Source: an uncultured Blautia sp.
GTDB taxonomy: Bacteria > Bacillota > Clostridia > Lachnospirales > Lachnospiraceae
NCBI GenBank assembly: GCA_900553515.1
Contig: USDN01000052.1
Location: forward strand, 1-20,365
Direction: 5' to 3'
DNA length: 20,365 nt
The position numbers and the translations under genes are program-made. The notes beneath the pieces were generated by a model. The model was not told the origin of the DNA. It saw only the letters and a program-made list of their open reading frames with translations, and did not search any database. This document shows positions 1 to 8,372 of the stretch, in pieces (within the stretch, counting starts at the first letter, position 1; every line of letters begins with the position of its first letter).

Positions 1-56
1 TCTGGGCAATTTTGAGTCGATAAGCAGTCGTATTTTAAGTAGCACAATGAGTTAAA

Positions 57-521
57 TTATTTTGAAATGATTCCCCGTGTGTCTTCGATCGCATTCCGCG
101 GACACTTCACAGCACAGTTTCCGCAGGCAAGACAAAGCTCGTCATTGATCGCTGCCACATTGTCTGTAACTGCAACCGCATCTGCCGGACAGTTCTTTGC
201 ACAGATCCCGCAGCCGATACAGCTGACTTCACAGGCTTTCCTTGCCGCCGCTCCCTTATCCTTATTGGAGCATTTTACAAGGAAGGGATTATCCGTGAGA
301 TGAATGTGAATGATATCCTGAGGACATGCCTTCACACAAAGGCCGCAGCCGATACATTTACTTTCATCGATTTCAGCCGCCCCATATGCATTATAAAAAA
401 TGGCGTCCTTTCTGCAGGCCTCCATACAGGAGGAACAGCTCATACAGCCATAGGAACAGCTCTGGCAGCGTTCCCCGCCGTTACATGCAACATAGGCCGT
501 CTTTTTTGGAAATCTTGCCAT
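57..521 (-). CDS. RnfB-like polyferredoxin (four 4Fe-4S motifs), xdh partner
   Basis: A 154-residue cytoplasmic iron-sulfur protein with no signal peptide or membrane segment. Four CxxCxxCxxxC motifs are visible: C26/29/32/36, C56/59/62/66, C101/104/107/111 and C130/133/136/140, the last three followed by Pro. Further cysteines lie at 13, 19, 22, 84 and 97. The stretch from C84 to C111 (lysine-rich KDKGAA segment, then RKAC and CIGCGIC) resembles the C-terminal half of RnfB, the ferredoxin-docking subunit of the Rnf complex, but the rest of RnfB is missing. The start codon is 3 bases after the xdh stop, and an AAGGGGG ribosome site lies inside the end of xdh, so the two genes are probably translationally coupled. 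I infer that it carries electrons to or from the xanthine dehydrogenase. It could also serve YgfK. Family assignment is firm; partner assignment rests on context. Confidence 0.85.
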   Translation of the reverse strand: MARFPKKTAYVACNGGERCQSCSYGCMSCSSCMEACRKDAIFYNAYGAAEIDESKCIGCGLCVKACPQDIIHIHLTDNPFLVKCSNKDKGAAARKACEVSCIGCGICAKNCPADAVAVTDNVAAINDELCLACGNCAVKCPRNAIEDTRGIISK

Positions 522-524
522 AAA

Positions 525-3089
525 TCATTCCCCCTTCTTTTTTCTTTCATATGGTGTATTTACAAGAGGAAGGCTGGTACGGTACTGTCCGTCGTATTTA
601 TAGTAAGCTCCTGCAATAGCCGGCGCTGTAGGGATAGAAGTGATCTCACCGATACCGATCGCTCCCTCCGCTACCTTCAGCCCTTCTTTTTCCACAATGA
701 TGCTTTCTACTTCCGGCGCCTGGTTGGCACGGAAAAGACCGAGTGTACCATATTTATTCTGAGGCTTGCAGTCCTTCAGCCCATACTCCTCTGTAAGAGC
801 AAAGCCTGCTGACATCACCACGCCTCCCTCGATCTGTCCTTCCACAGAAAGAGGATTCACCGCACGGCCTACATCATGGGCTGCAACAATCTTTTCAATC
901 TTTCCATTTTTATCCAGGATACATACCTGGGTTGCATAACCGTAAGCCACATGAGAAACTGGATTCTTTACATCAGAACCCATGGCGTCTGTTTTTGCCA
1001 GATATTCTCCCAGATACTCGCAGCCTTCCAGCTCCTGAAGGCTCTTTTCTTTCAGATCCTCACGAAGCTTCTCACATGCCCGGCGGCACGCCTCACCGGT
1101 AACAAGGGTCTGACGGGATCCGGAAGTGGTTCCGGAATCCGGCGCGTTATAAGTATTGGAAGCATCATAGTAGATCTGATCCCGTTTGAGCCCAAGCTGC
1201 TCTGTCACTATCTGCACCAGCACCGTTCCAAGCCCCTGGCCAATACAGGATGCTCCGGAATGGATTTCCACTCTCCCATCATGGACATACAGTTTGCAGC
1301 GTCCCCAGTCCGGAAGTCCTACACCCACGCCAGCATTTTTCATGGCACAGGCAATTCCGGCATATGGATGGCTTTCGTAAACATCCTTTACTGCTTCCAG
1401 CGTTTCTGCAAGACCTGTGGAATCATCTACCAACTGACCGTTGGGAAGCTCCTGACCCGGACGGATAGCATTACGGTAACGGATCTCCCATGGAGAAATC
1501 CCCACTTTTTCCGCCATTTTTGTCAGAAGCATTTCCACGCCGAAGCAGGTCTGTGTCACGCCAAATCCCCGGAAGGCGCCTGCCGGCGGATTGTTTGTAT
1601 AATATGCTTTTCCGTCGATATCAAAATTCTGATAATTATAAGGACCGGAGGCATGTGTGCAGGCTCTCTGGAGTACAGGACCTCCAAGGGACGCATAAGC
1701 TCCCGTATCTGCAATAACCGTTGCTTTCACGCCCCGGATGATCCCGTTTTCATCACAGCCCATGGTAAATTCCATATCCATAGGGTGGCGCTTGGGATGG
1801 ATCAGGATACTCTCCTCTCTGGTAAGCTTTACCTTCACCGGGCGTTTGGTAAGATAGGCGATCATTCCGGCATGATGCTGAACGGTCACATCTTCTTTTC
1901 CGCCAAATCCGCCGCCTACCAGCTTATTGCGTACCTTTACTTTTTCTGCGGGAAGCCCCAGAAGCGCCATACATTCATGCTGTGTATCATAAACGCCCTG
2001 ATCTGTGGAATAAATGATCACGCCGTCTTCTCCGTCCGGCTTTGCCACCGCGCACTCCGGCTCCAGAAAGGCATGTTCTGTCCACGGCGTCTGGAATTTT
2101 TCGGTAAGAACGTATTTTGACTCCGCAATAGCTTTATCTGCGTCGCCACGATGTACATGCCAGTGGGCAAGAAGATTTCCGTCCCCATGTACCAGAGGAG
2201 CGTCTTCCTTCATAGCCTCATACGGATCGCGCACCATCGGAAGCTCTTCATATTCTACCTTGATGAGTTTCTTTGCTTTTTCCACAATTTCCGGAGTCTC
2301 TGCCGCCACAAGCGCAATGGCGTCTCCCAGATAATGGGTGATCTTACCAGCCGGGATCAGGCCGTCCCAGTCCTGTTTCAGATGCCCTACCTTTACGCTT
2401 CCCGGGATATCCTCTGCGGTAAAAATACCAATTACACCCGGAAGCGCTTTTGCCTTTTCTGTATCAATGGATTTTACAAGAGCTCTTGGATATGCAGAAC
2501 GAAGGGCGCTTCCATAAATCATGCCCTCTTCGTAAACATCATCCGGATACTGTCCGTATCCAAGCACCTTTTCGCGAACGTCCACTCTGGGCACACGGTC
2601 TCCCAGCTTCCATGTATATTCTTTTTTCTCAGGAAGCCCTTCTCTTTTGTATTTTGCAGCAAGCAGGATACCGTCAATGATCTTTTTATACCCTGTGCAG
2701 CGGCAGATATTATTTCGGATCGCGTGCGCTGCCTGGGCACGGGTAGGATCCGGATTCTGATCGATCAGACCCTTTGCGCTGATAACCATGCCCGGAATAC
2801 AGAAACCGCACTGCACTGCCCCCGCCTCTCCAAAGGCACGGTCATAAATCTCTTTTTCTTCTTCTGAAAATCCTTCTACAGTAAGTATATGTCGGCCTTC
2901 CATCATAGAAAGAGAGGGAATACAGGCTTTTTGCGGTTTTCCATCGATCAGCACATGACAGGTTCCGCAGGCGCCTTCGCTGCAGCCGTCTTTTACCGAA
3001 GTAAGGCGGAGTCTGTCGCGAAGGAAACGGAGAAGCTTCATATCCTGCTCTTCCTGATATTCTTTTCTATTTACATAAAAACTGAACAT
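525..3089 (-). CDS. xdh: Selenium-dependent-type xanthine dehydrogenase, 2Fe-2S and Mo domains fused
   Basis: Molybdenum hydroxylase of 854 residues, close to the usual length of the fused Se-dependent xanthine dehydrogenase family. The N-terminal domain has the plant-type 2Fe-2S ligands C36/C41/C44/C56. The second 2Fe-2S site is C94/C97 with C129/C131. From about residue 165 onward the molybdopterin-binding part follows, with GGGFGGKED at 392-400, AFRGFG at 505-510 and the C-terminal GIGE motif whose Glu815 aligns with the catalytic Glu of xanthine oxidases. The motif continues as ITS rather than the classical PPL. Family members hydroxylate purines such as hypoxanthine/xanthine (or run in reverse on urate) and need a labile selenium, not selenocysteine; the frame has no internal TGA. 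The start has a strong AGGAGG site. No FAD-binding subunit is fused or adjacent within the window. The gene follows ygfK and is followed after 3 bases by a polyferredoxin. The exact purine substrate is inferred. Confidence 0.9.
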   Translation of the reverse strand: MFSFYVNRKEYQEEQDMKLLRFLRDRLRLTSVKDGCSEGACGTCHVLIDGKPQKACIPSLSMMEGRHILTVEGFSEEEKEIYDRAFGEAGAVQCGFCIPGMVISAKGLIDQNPDPTRAQAAHAIRNNICRCTGYKKIIDGILLAAKYKREGLPEKKEYTWKLGDRVPRVDVREKVLGYGQYPDDVYEEGMIYGSALRSAYPRALVKSIDTEKAKALPGVIGIFTAEDIPGSVKVGHLKQDWDGLIPAGKITHYLGDAIALVAAETPEIVEKAKKLIKVEYEELPMVRDPYEAMKEDAPLVHGDGNLLAHWHVHRGDADKAIAESKYVLTEKFQTPWTEHAFLEPECAVAKPDGEDGVIIYSTDQGVYDTQHECMALLGLPAEKVKVRNKLVGGGFGGKEDVTVQHHAGMIAYLTKRPVKVKLTREESILIHPKRHPMDMEFTMGCDENGIIRGVKATVIADTGAYASLGGPVLQRACTHASGPYNYQNFDIDGKAYYTNNPPAGAFRGFGVTQTCFGVEMLLTKMAEKVGISPWEIRYRNAIRPGQELPNGQLVDDSTGLAETLEAVKDVYESHPYAGIACAMKNAGVGVGLPDWGRCKLYVHDGRVEIHSGASCIGQGLGTVLVQIVTEQLGLKRDQIYYDASNTYNAPDSGTTSGSRQTLVTGEACRRACEKLREDLKEKSLQELEGCEYLGEYLAKTDAMGSDVKNPVSHVAYGYATQVCILDKNGKIEKIVAAHDVGRAVNPLSVEGQIEGGVVMSAGFALTEEYGLKDCKPQNKYGTLGLFRANQAPEVESIIVEKEGLKVAEGAIGIGEITSIPTAPAIAGAYYKYDGQYRTSLPLVNTPYERKKKGE

Positions 3090-3118
3090 AGAATTCCTCC
3101 TAACATATATTCAGCATA

Positions 3119-3151
3119 AGCGCATCCCTGTGCAGAACACAGAGACGCGCT
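3119..3151 (-). other. 14-bp RNA hairpin in the ygfK-xdh intergenic gap
   Basis: On the minus strand the arms AGCGCGTCTCTGTG and CACAGGGATGCGCT pair over 14 positions around a TTCTG loop. Twelve pairs are Watson-Crick and two are G-U. On the plus strand those two become A-C mismatches, so the structure is better formed in the mRNA of the ygfK-xdh operon than in antisense RNA. No T-tract follows, so it is not a normal intrinsic terminator. It more likely marks mRNA processing or 3'-end protection of the upstream message. The xdh ribosome site lies about 20 bases downstream of it. Confidence 0.6.
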
Positions 3152-3180
3152 CACTTTTCTTTACTTTCTGATCAGATTAT

Positions 3181-6180
3181 TTATTTGTACAACAGATAGG
3201 AATAGTCATTGATCACAGCCAGGATCAGGTCGCGGATTCCTGCCGGAACAGTGTCTGCCGGATCGTCAGCTTTGCAGTCTGTAATGTTTCCAAGGAATCT
3301 TACTCTGCATTCCTTTGTTTCTGCATTCAGTACGGCAAAACCGTCGTTTGTACTGTCATCCATGTCCTCAGCCTTTGCAAACAGTGTAAATTTGTCTTTA
3401 TAAGGAGCGCTTGCATATGGGCAGAAGGTCTTACAGTTGCCGCATTCATTACACATATAATCTACATGGATCACCTGTGCCATTTCCATTCCGGGAACCT
3501 TAATGGAAATATTAGCTCTGTTTGGACATACATCTACACAATTCTCACAGACTTTGCTGCAGGAAAGACATCTCTGACTTTCTTTTTCTGCTTCTTTCTC
3601 TTCTTTCAGAATACCTTTCTTTTCGTAGCATTCTGCGTCTGTACCGGTAACTGCTCTGTCAGAAACAACAGAGGTTCCCAGAATTGCTTTTGCAACGATC
3701 TGTGCATCACGGATCGCCTCAACGATGGTAGCGGCGCCTTTTGCTCCGTCACCTGCCAGATATACGTCTGTCACACTGGTTTCCAGAGTTTCCTGATTCA
3801 GTTTTGCTTTTCCTCTTTCATTTACATTGATACCGTTTGCTTCATAGAACTCTGTAGGAACTTTTTCACCAACTGCTACGATCACAGTATCTGCAGGTAC
3901 CTCAACAATCTCGTCTGTCTCTGTTACACCGGCTCTTCCGGAAGCGTCCACAGCGCCAAGCTCCATCTTCTTGCAGATCAGAGTTCCGTTTTCCAGACTT
4001 ACCGGAGAAAGGAGTTCTTTAAATTCTACTCCATCTTCCAGAACCTCCAGAAGCTCGTCTTCTGCAGCAGGCATATAACGTTTGGTTCTTCTGTATACCA
4101 GATAAACATGCTCTACGCCTTCGGTGCGTTTGGCTGCTCTTGCAGTATCCATTGCTGTATTACCGCCGCCAATAACAACTACATTCTTTCCAAGGTCAAC
4201 CTTACCGTCATTTGCCTTAAAGTCTGCCAGGAATTTCAGAGCATTTACTGTTTCCCCTTTTTCCAGTTTCAGTGTGCCAGGTTTATTTGCACCTGTTGCA
4301 AGGATCACCGCATCATATCCTTCTGCTTTAATATCTGCCACAGAAGTTACCTCTGTATTCGTGCGGATCTCCACGCCCATTTTTTCGATAAAGGAAATAT
4401 CTTTGTCAATAGCAGCTTCCGGAATACGGAATCCCGGGATCACATAACGGATCACACCGCCAAGTTTTGCTTCTTTTTCAAAAATTGTAACAGAAGCGCC
4501 TGCTCTTGCAAGGAAATAAGCTGCTGCAATACCTGCCGGACCTCCGCCTACGATGGCTACCTTTTTACCATTACTCTCTCCTGCGTGAACTTCCCCGATC
4601 ACTTCGTCATAGCCCTTCTCGGCTGCAAGAAGTTTGGTTCCGCGGATATTTACAGATTCCTCATAGAAGTTTCTGGTACATTTATACATGCAGTTATGTG
4701 CACACAGAGTACCGGTAATAAACGGAAGCGCATTTTTGTCAAGGATCACACGGAGAGCTTCCGCATATTTCTCTTCTCCTGCAAGCGCGATATATTCCGG
4801 AATATCCTGATGGATCGGACATCCTCCCTGACATGGAGCAAAGTAGCAGTTCAGAAGCGGAACTGTCTCATCGCTCTTTCTGTTTGGAAGAGGTTTGATA
4901 TTCTTTACATGATGAGGATCTTTTTTTGCATCCTCTGCAAGTTTTTCCAGAGCCTCTACGTCAATTCCTGTCCATGGTTTCACACCGTCAGCCATAACCT
5001 TTTCTGCCATCTGGGTGAATCTCTGATATCCGCCGGTCTTGAGAATCGTTGTAGCAACCGTTACAGGCCATACGCCGCAGCCTACAATCCTGTCAATGTT
5101 GTAGAAATCCGCTCCGCCGGAATAAGCAATACGCAGCCTGCCGTCAAATTCTCTGGAAAGCATGGCAGCCAGAGAAATAGACAGTGGGAACAGAGATTTT
5201 CCGGACATATACATTTCTTCGCTTGGAAGTTCATTTCTGGTCACATCTACCGGGAAGGTATTTGTGATCTTTACGCCGAAAGCAAGTCCCAGTTCGTCTG
5301 CCAGCGCCTGAAGACGTTTAAACATCGGAATAGCATCCTTATACTGAAGGTCATCCTTAAAGTGGAAGTCACCGAACATCATGTAATCGTAGCCCATATC
5401 ATCCATGGTCTTTCTTGCAAATTCATATCCCAGAAGGGTAGGATTGCATTTAATAAAGGTGTTCAGGTGCTTTTCTTTATAAAGATGGTTGGCAATGCTC
5501 TCGATCTCATTTGGAGGACATCCGTGAAGCGTAGAGATCGTTGCGGAATTACAGATTTCTGAAGGAATCGCTTCAATATCTTCTTTTGTCACCTTTTCAA
5601 ATTTATCCACATGGTCAAGAAGCCACTGTCTGCATTCTTTAAATACTTCTGTATCTTTTGCATCTTTCATGCTGTCGATAAAGGTATCGATCTTTTTCTC
5701 TTTGATTCCGGCAAGATCATAGCCTACGGAAATGTTAAACTGGAATCCGTCTGTTCCTCCCAGACCGAATTCCTTCGCCATTACATGAAGGATGAACCAT
5801 GCCTTGATGTACTCTCCCATAGCCTGCGGAACATAAAGCTCTGTGGACCACTCACAGTTATAGCATTCGTCTTCTGCAAGAATACATGGTCTGTTGATAC
5901 ATGCAGCCAGTTCGTCTCCGTCCATTTTCTGAACGGTCTTCAACTCAAAGAATCTTGCTCCTGCGTAATAGGAAGCAACAATATTCTGTGCAAGCTGGGT
6001 GTTCGGACCTGCAGCAGGTCCAACAGGCGTTTCCAGATTTCTGCCAAAAATCTCCATATCTTTAGCTGTATCTGCCTGATATGCTCTGTGTACGCCAAAT
6101 ACGGTGTTTTTTTCTTTATGTTCAGTTAAAACCCAGTCCATTAACTGTCCAAAGGACATACAGGTCATTTTTTCACTCAT
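3181..6180 (-). CDS. ygfK: YgfK flavoprotein oxidoreductase of the purine-degradation locus
   Basis: Large cytoplasmic iron-sulfur flavoprotein, often labelled putative selenate reductase subunit. The start at 6180 (MSEKMTCMSF) is chosen over a 20-residue extension because GGGAGG lies just upstream of this ATG. Length is 999 residues. Residues 1 to about 410 look like a dihydroorotate/dihydropyrimidine dehydrogenase (PreA-like) barrel (NTFPV, AYSGGAD segments, Cys in HGCPPNE). A GltD-like linker carries C445/450/454 and C493/497/501. A FAD motif GGGPAG is at 545-550 and an NAD(P)H motif GGGNTA at 671-676. The C-terminal ferredoxin region has C871/874/878/881/885 and C910/913/916/920. This is the dihydropyrimidine dehydrogenase parts list in a different order. 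Conserved linkage with ssnA and xdh points to purine/urate reduction or electron transfer; the reaction is inferred. Confidence 0.9.
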   Translation of the reverse strand: MSEKMTCMSFGQLMDWVLTEHKEKNTVFGVHRAYQADTAKDMEIFGRNLETPVGPAAGPNTQLAQNIVASYYAGARFFELKTVQKMDGDELAACINRPCILAEDECYNCEWSTELYVPQAMGEYIKAWFILHVMAKEFGLGGTDGFQFNISVGYDLAGIKEKKIDTFIDSMKDAKDTEVFKECRQWLLDHVDKFEKVTKEDIEAIPSEICNSATISTLHGCPPNEIESIANHLYKEKHLNTFIKCNPTLLGYEFARKTMDDMGYDYMMFGDFHFKDDLQYKDAIPMFKRLQALADELGLAFGVKITNTFPVDVTRNELPSEEMYMSGKSLFPLSISLAAMLSREFDGRLRIAYSGGADFYNIDRIVGCGVWPVTVATTILKTGGYQRFTQMAEKVMADGVKPWTGIDVEALEKLAEDAKKDPHHVKNIKPLPNRKSDETVPLLNCYFAPCQGGCPIHQDIPEYIALAGEEKYAEALRVILDKNALPFITGTLCAHNCMYKCTRNFYEESVNIRGTKLLAAEKGYDEVIGEVHAGESNGKKVAIVGGGPAGIAAAYFLARAGASVTIFEKEAKLGGVIRYVIPGFRIPEAAIDKDISFIEKMGVEIRTNTEVTSVADIKAEGYDAVILATGANKPGTLKLEKGETVNALKFLADFKANDGKVDLGKNVVVIGGGNTAMDTARAAKRTEGVEHVYLVYRRTKRYMPAAEDELLEVLEDGVEFKELLSPVSLENGTLICKKMELGAVDASGRAGVTETDEIVEVPADTVIVAVGEKVPTEFYEANGINVNERGKAKLNQETLETSVTDVYLAGDGAKGAATIVEAIRDAQIVAKAILGTSVVSDRAVTGTDAECYEKKGILKEEKEAEKESQRCLSCSKVCENCVDVCPNRANISIKVPGMEMAQVIHVDYMCNECGNCKTFCPYASAPYKDKFTLFAKAEDMDDSTNDGFAVLNAETKECRVRFLGNITDCKADDPADTVPAGIRDLILAVINDYSYLLYK

Positions 6181-6211
6181 TCCACTTACCTCCCAGATTT
6201 TACTTTGGAAA

Positions 6212-7549
6212 TTATTTGCCCGCGTTGATATCGTCTGCAAGTTCTTTTGCAGCCTGACGGCAGTCAGCCATTACCTTCGCCTCGTCACACACAAGGACTT
6301 CACGGTCTTTCATCAGAACCTTTCCGTTACATACGGTAGTCTGTACCATAGCTCCTGTAGTACCGAAAAGAAGATGTCCGTTTACATTATCTGCATGCAT
6401 TGGTGTCAGCGGATCATAATCAACAACAATCACATCTGCTGCCGCTCCGTTTTTCAGAACGCCCAGCTCTTTCTTAAAGTAACGGTTTGCAATCTTTGCA
6501 TTTCCTTCAAACAACATCTGCGGAACCTCTCCCCATGCAGCGTTCGGATCGCAGAGATGATGTTTGTGCAGAATGTTTGCCACCTTCCAGGATTCTGTCA
6601 TATCATGGGTGTAGCCGTCTGTACCAAGGCCGGTAAGAACTCCCTTATGAACCAGAGCCATAGTAGGAGGACATCCGCAGGCATTACCCATATTGGATTC
6701 CGGATTATGTACCACCATGGTGTCTGTATCTTTGATAAGATCCATTTCATGCTCATTGATATAGATACAGTGACCCAGAAGCGTTTTCGGTCCAAGGATA
6801 TTCCAGTCATAAAGACGATCCACGATCCGTTTGCTGTGCTCTTTCAGGCACTGATGAAGATCGTAGATTCCTTCTGCCACATGAATATGATAACCAACGC
6901 CTTCCGGCTTCAGCTCATTGCACAGAGCCATGGTTTCGTCAGAAATGGTAAAGGATGCATGCATACCCATCATTCCTGCGATCATATCACTGTCATCTGC
7001 AAGAGCATGTTTGATAAAGTTTACGTTTTCCATTACGGATTCTCTGGATTTCTCCATACCGTCGCGGTCTGAGATCTCATAGCAGAGGCAGGTACGGATT
7101 CCCAGATCCTTTGCAGCCTCCTCAATTGCAAACAGGGAACCTGTGATATGTCCGAAGCTTGCATGATGGTCAAATACAGTTGTCACACCGTTTTTAATGG
7201 AATCAATATATGTTGCATATGCAGACAGCTTTGTCTGCTCCAGAGTCAGATGACGGTCGATGGTCCACCACTGTCCGTCAAGGATATCCAGAAATCCCTG
7301 TGGATTGTAGCCCTTAATGCTCAGACCTCTGGCAAAAGCGCTGTAAATGTGCTCATGAGCGTTAATATACGCAGGCATGATTACTCCGCCCCTGGCATCA
7401 ATAAATTCCGCATCCGGATACGCAGCCTTTACCGCTTCAAGCTCTCCCACCATAACAATGGTGTTTCCGTCCATAGCAACTGCACCATTTTCAATAAAAG
7501 GATTGGATGCATCTCTTGTGATCATTCTGCCATTACCAATAATAAGCAT
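6212..7549 (-). CDS. ssnA: SsnA, metal-dependent aminohydrolase
   Basis: Amidohydrolase-superfamily protein of 445 residues, related to guanine and S-adenosylhomocysteine deaminases. The metal-binding HEH is at 65-67 in a NAHEH segment, HIHVAEG follows at 221-227, a further His is H260 in LLGHC, and the active-site Asp is D311 in GLGTDG. All the usual ligands are present. It has no signal peptide and should be cytoplasmic. It is the first gene of the purine cluster, 31 bases upstream of ygfK, with an AAGGAGGGG ribosome site before ATG. In E. coli the same pair, ssnA-ygfK, lies beside xdhD, and this locus is tied to anaerobic purine or urate breakdown in gut bacteria. A deamination or ring-opening hydrolysis step is the likely role; the substrate cannot be read from sequence. 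Confidence 0.9.
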   Translation of the reverse strand: MLIIGNGRMITRDASNPFIENGAVAMDGNTIVMVGELEAVKAAYPDAEFIDARGGVIMPAYINAHEHIYSAFARGLSIKGYNPQGFLDILDGQWWTIDRHLTLEQTKLSAYATYIDSIKNGVTTVFDHHASFGHITGSLFAIEEAAKDLGIRTCLCYEISDRDGMEKSRESVMENVNFIKHALADDSDMIAGMMGMHASFTISDETMALCNELKPEGVGYHIHVAEGIYDLHQCLKEHSKRIVDRLYDWNILGPKTLLGHCIYINEHEMDLIKDTDTMVVHNPESNMGNACGCPPTMALVHKGVLTGLGTDGYTHDMTESWKVANILHKHHLCDPNAAWGEVPQMLFEGNAKIANRYFKKELGVLKNGAAADVIVVDYDPLTPMHADNVNGHLLFGTTGAMVQTTVCNGKVLMKDREVLVCDEAKVMADCRQAAKELADDINAGK

Positions 7550-7629
7550 AATATACCCCTCCTTAACTTGTATAATTCTTCCAACTACTTTCTATTATCG
7601 TTCAGTTCTTTTAGGAATTTTATACTATT

Positions 7630-7658
7630 AATGTATCATACTTTTTCTGTCATTTCAA
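7630..7658 (-). promoter_or_regulatory. Candidate promoter for the ssnA-ygfK-xdh operon
   Basis: Minus-strand TTGAAA (7653-7658) is followed after 17 bases by TACATT (7630-7635), with a very A/T-rich stretch just upstream that could act as an UP element. The -10 matches only four of six bases. The gap between the cob terminator and ssnA (about 165 bases) must hold the promoter if the purine genes are transcribed independently. The leader would be roughly 75 bases; I see no recognisable purine riboswitch in it. Confidence 0.35.
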
Positions 7659-7713
7659 TAGTTAATCTTAAAAATATTTTTTTATTCAAAAAAATTTTGT
7701 ATCTATTTTTAAT

Positions 7714-7772
7714 AAAAAAACTGTGCCAGAAAACGATCTCCTTTTTCAGATGCTCTCTGCCCACAGTTTTTT
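7714..7772 (-). terminator. Terminator-like hairpin after cobC
   Basis: Downstream of the cobC stop the minus strand reads AAAAAACTGTG, then a GGCAGA segment, a loop region with an inner ATCT/AGAT pair, then TCTGGCACAG followed by seven T and an A/T-rich tail. The outer CTGTG/CACAG stem is flanked by an A-run and the T-run, and the inner CAGA/TCTG pairs extend it across a small internal loop. This fits an intrinsic terminator that separates the cobalamin genes from the purine operon. It is A-tailed on one side and T-tailed on the other, so it could work in both directions. Confidence 0.6.
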
Positions 7773-7781
7773 ATTTTACTT

Positions 7782-8372
7782 TTACAGCTCTTTTTTTAAT
7801 TCCAGAAGCTTCCGGTTTCTCATCCATAGCGACGTATCCGCCTGTATCAGATATCCATGGCCATTTTTTACATGCCAGTCATAAAAACTTCTTTTCGGCT
7901 GTCCATAAGCTTCCATGATATTCATAATGGTACCTCCATGGACTACAACAGCAGCTGTATTTATCTTTTCCCGGATACAGCCTGTTACAATCCGCGAAAA
8001 ACCTTCCAACGTCCTTCTCCGGAACTGCTCTCTGCTTTCTCCCTCAGGAAAAGGCAGCGCTCCGCCGCTGTCCACCCAGGCCTGATAATCCCTGTTTCCG
8101 GACAGCTCCTGATAATTTTTATTTTCAAAAGCTCCAAAATCACACTCTGCAAGCTGGTCTATGATCCGCAGTCTTTTTTGGGGAAACAGAAGCTCTGCCG
8201 TTTCCCGGCATCGGATCATGGGACTTACAAACACCTCATCCGGAATGCCATAGGAAAGTTTTTTTATCGCTTCTCTTCCTTCCGGACAGAGCGCCTCGTC
8301 CGTGGTTCCGATATATCTCTGGTATTTATTCCCCTCTGTCATTCCATGGCGGATCAGATAAATGTCAGGCAT
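7782..8372 (-). CDS. cobC: CobC-like histidine phosphatase (probable alpha-ribazole phosphatase)
   Basis: Histidine phosphatase of 196 residues. The phospho-acceptor motif RHGMTEGN is at 8-15 with H9, R54 and E56 lie in the RCRETAE segment, and the second catalytic His is H145 in VVHGG. The family also includes phosphoglycerate mutase-like enzymes of other function. Its place as the last gene behind cobT, cobU and cobS makes alpha-ribazole-5'-phosphate phosphatase (the dephosphorylation step of lower-ligand assembly) the best call. Its start overlaps the end of the preceding short CobU-like gene by 8 bases (ATGCCTGA), which indicates translational coupling. No membrane segment is seen. Confidence 0.8.
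   Translation of the reverse strand: MPDIYLIRHGMTEGNKYQRYIGTTDEALCPEGREAIKKLSYGIPDEVFVSPMIRCRETAELLFPQKRLRIIDQLAECDFGAFENKNYQELSGNRDYQAWVDSGGALPFPEGESREQFRRRTLEGFSRIVTGCIREKINTAAVVVHGGTIMNIMEAYGQPKRSFYDWHVKNGHGYLIQADTSLWMRNRKLLELKKEL

Noticed and set aside
1..56. Gene or terminator at the left edge
   Set aside because: The 56 bases after the ferredoxin stop show no hairpin with a T-tract and no coding signal; too short to judge.
525..3089. Selenocysteine codon in the selenium-dependent xanthine dehydrogenase
   Set aside because: The reading frame has no internal TGA. In this family selenium is a labile cofactor, not an encoded residue.
3466..5562. Long plus-strand open frame (698 codons) opposite ygfK
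   Set aside because: It is antisense to a well-supported gene, its translation is rich in Cys, Phe, Ser and Ile with no domain, and it has no ribosome site. It is a by-product of codon choice in ygfK. The same holds for plus-strand frames opposite xdh, ssnA, cobT and yfhO.
3181..6180. Taking the selenate reductase name of YgfK literally
   Set aside because: The domain make-up and the purine-gene neighbours do not support selenate as substrate; the label is historical.
7550..7713. Purine riboswitch in the ssnA leader
   Set aside because: The leader is A/T-rich and I could not find the three-way junction or conserved loop bases of the purine aptamer. A covariance search would settle it.
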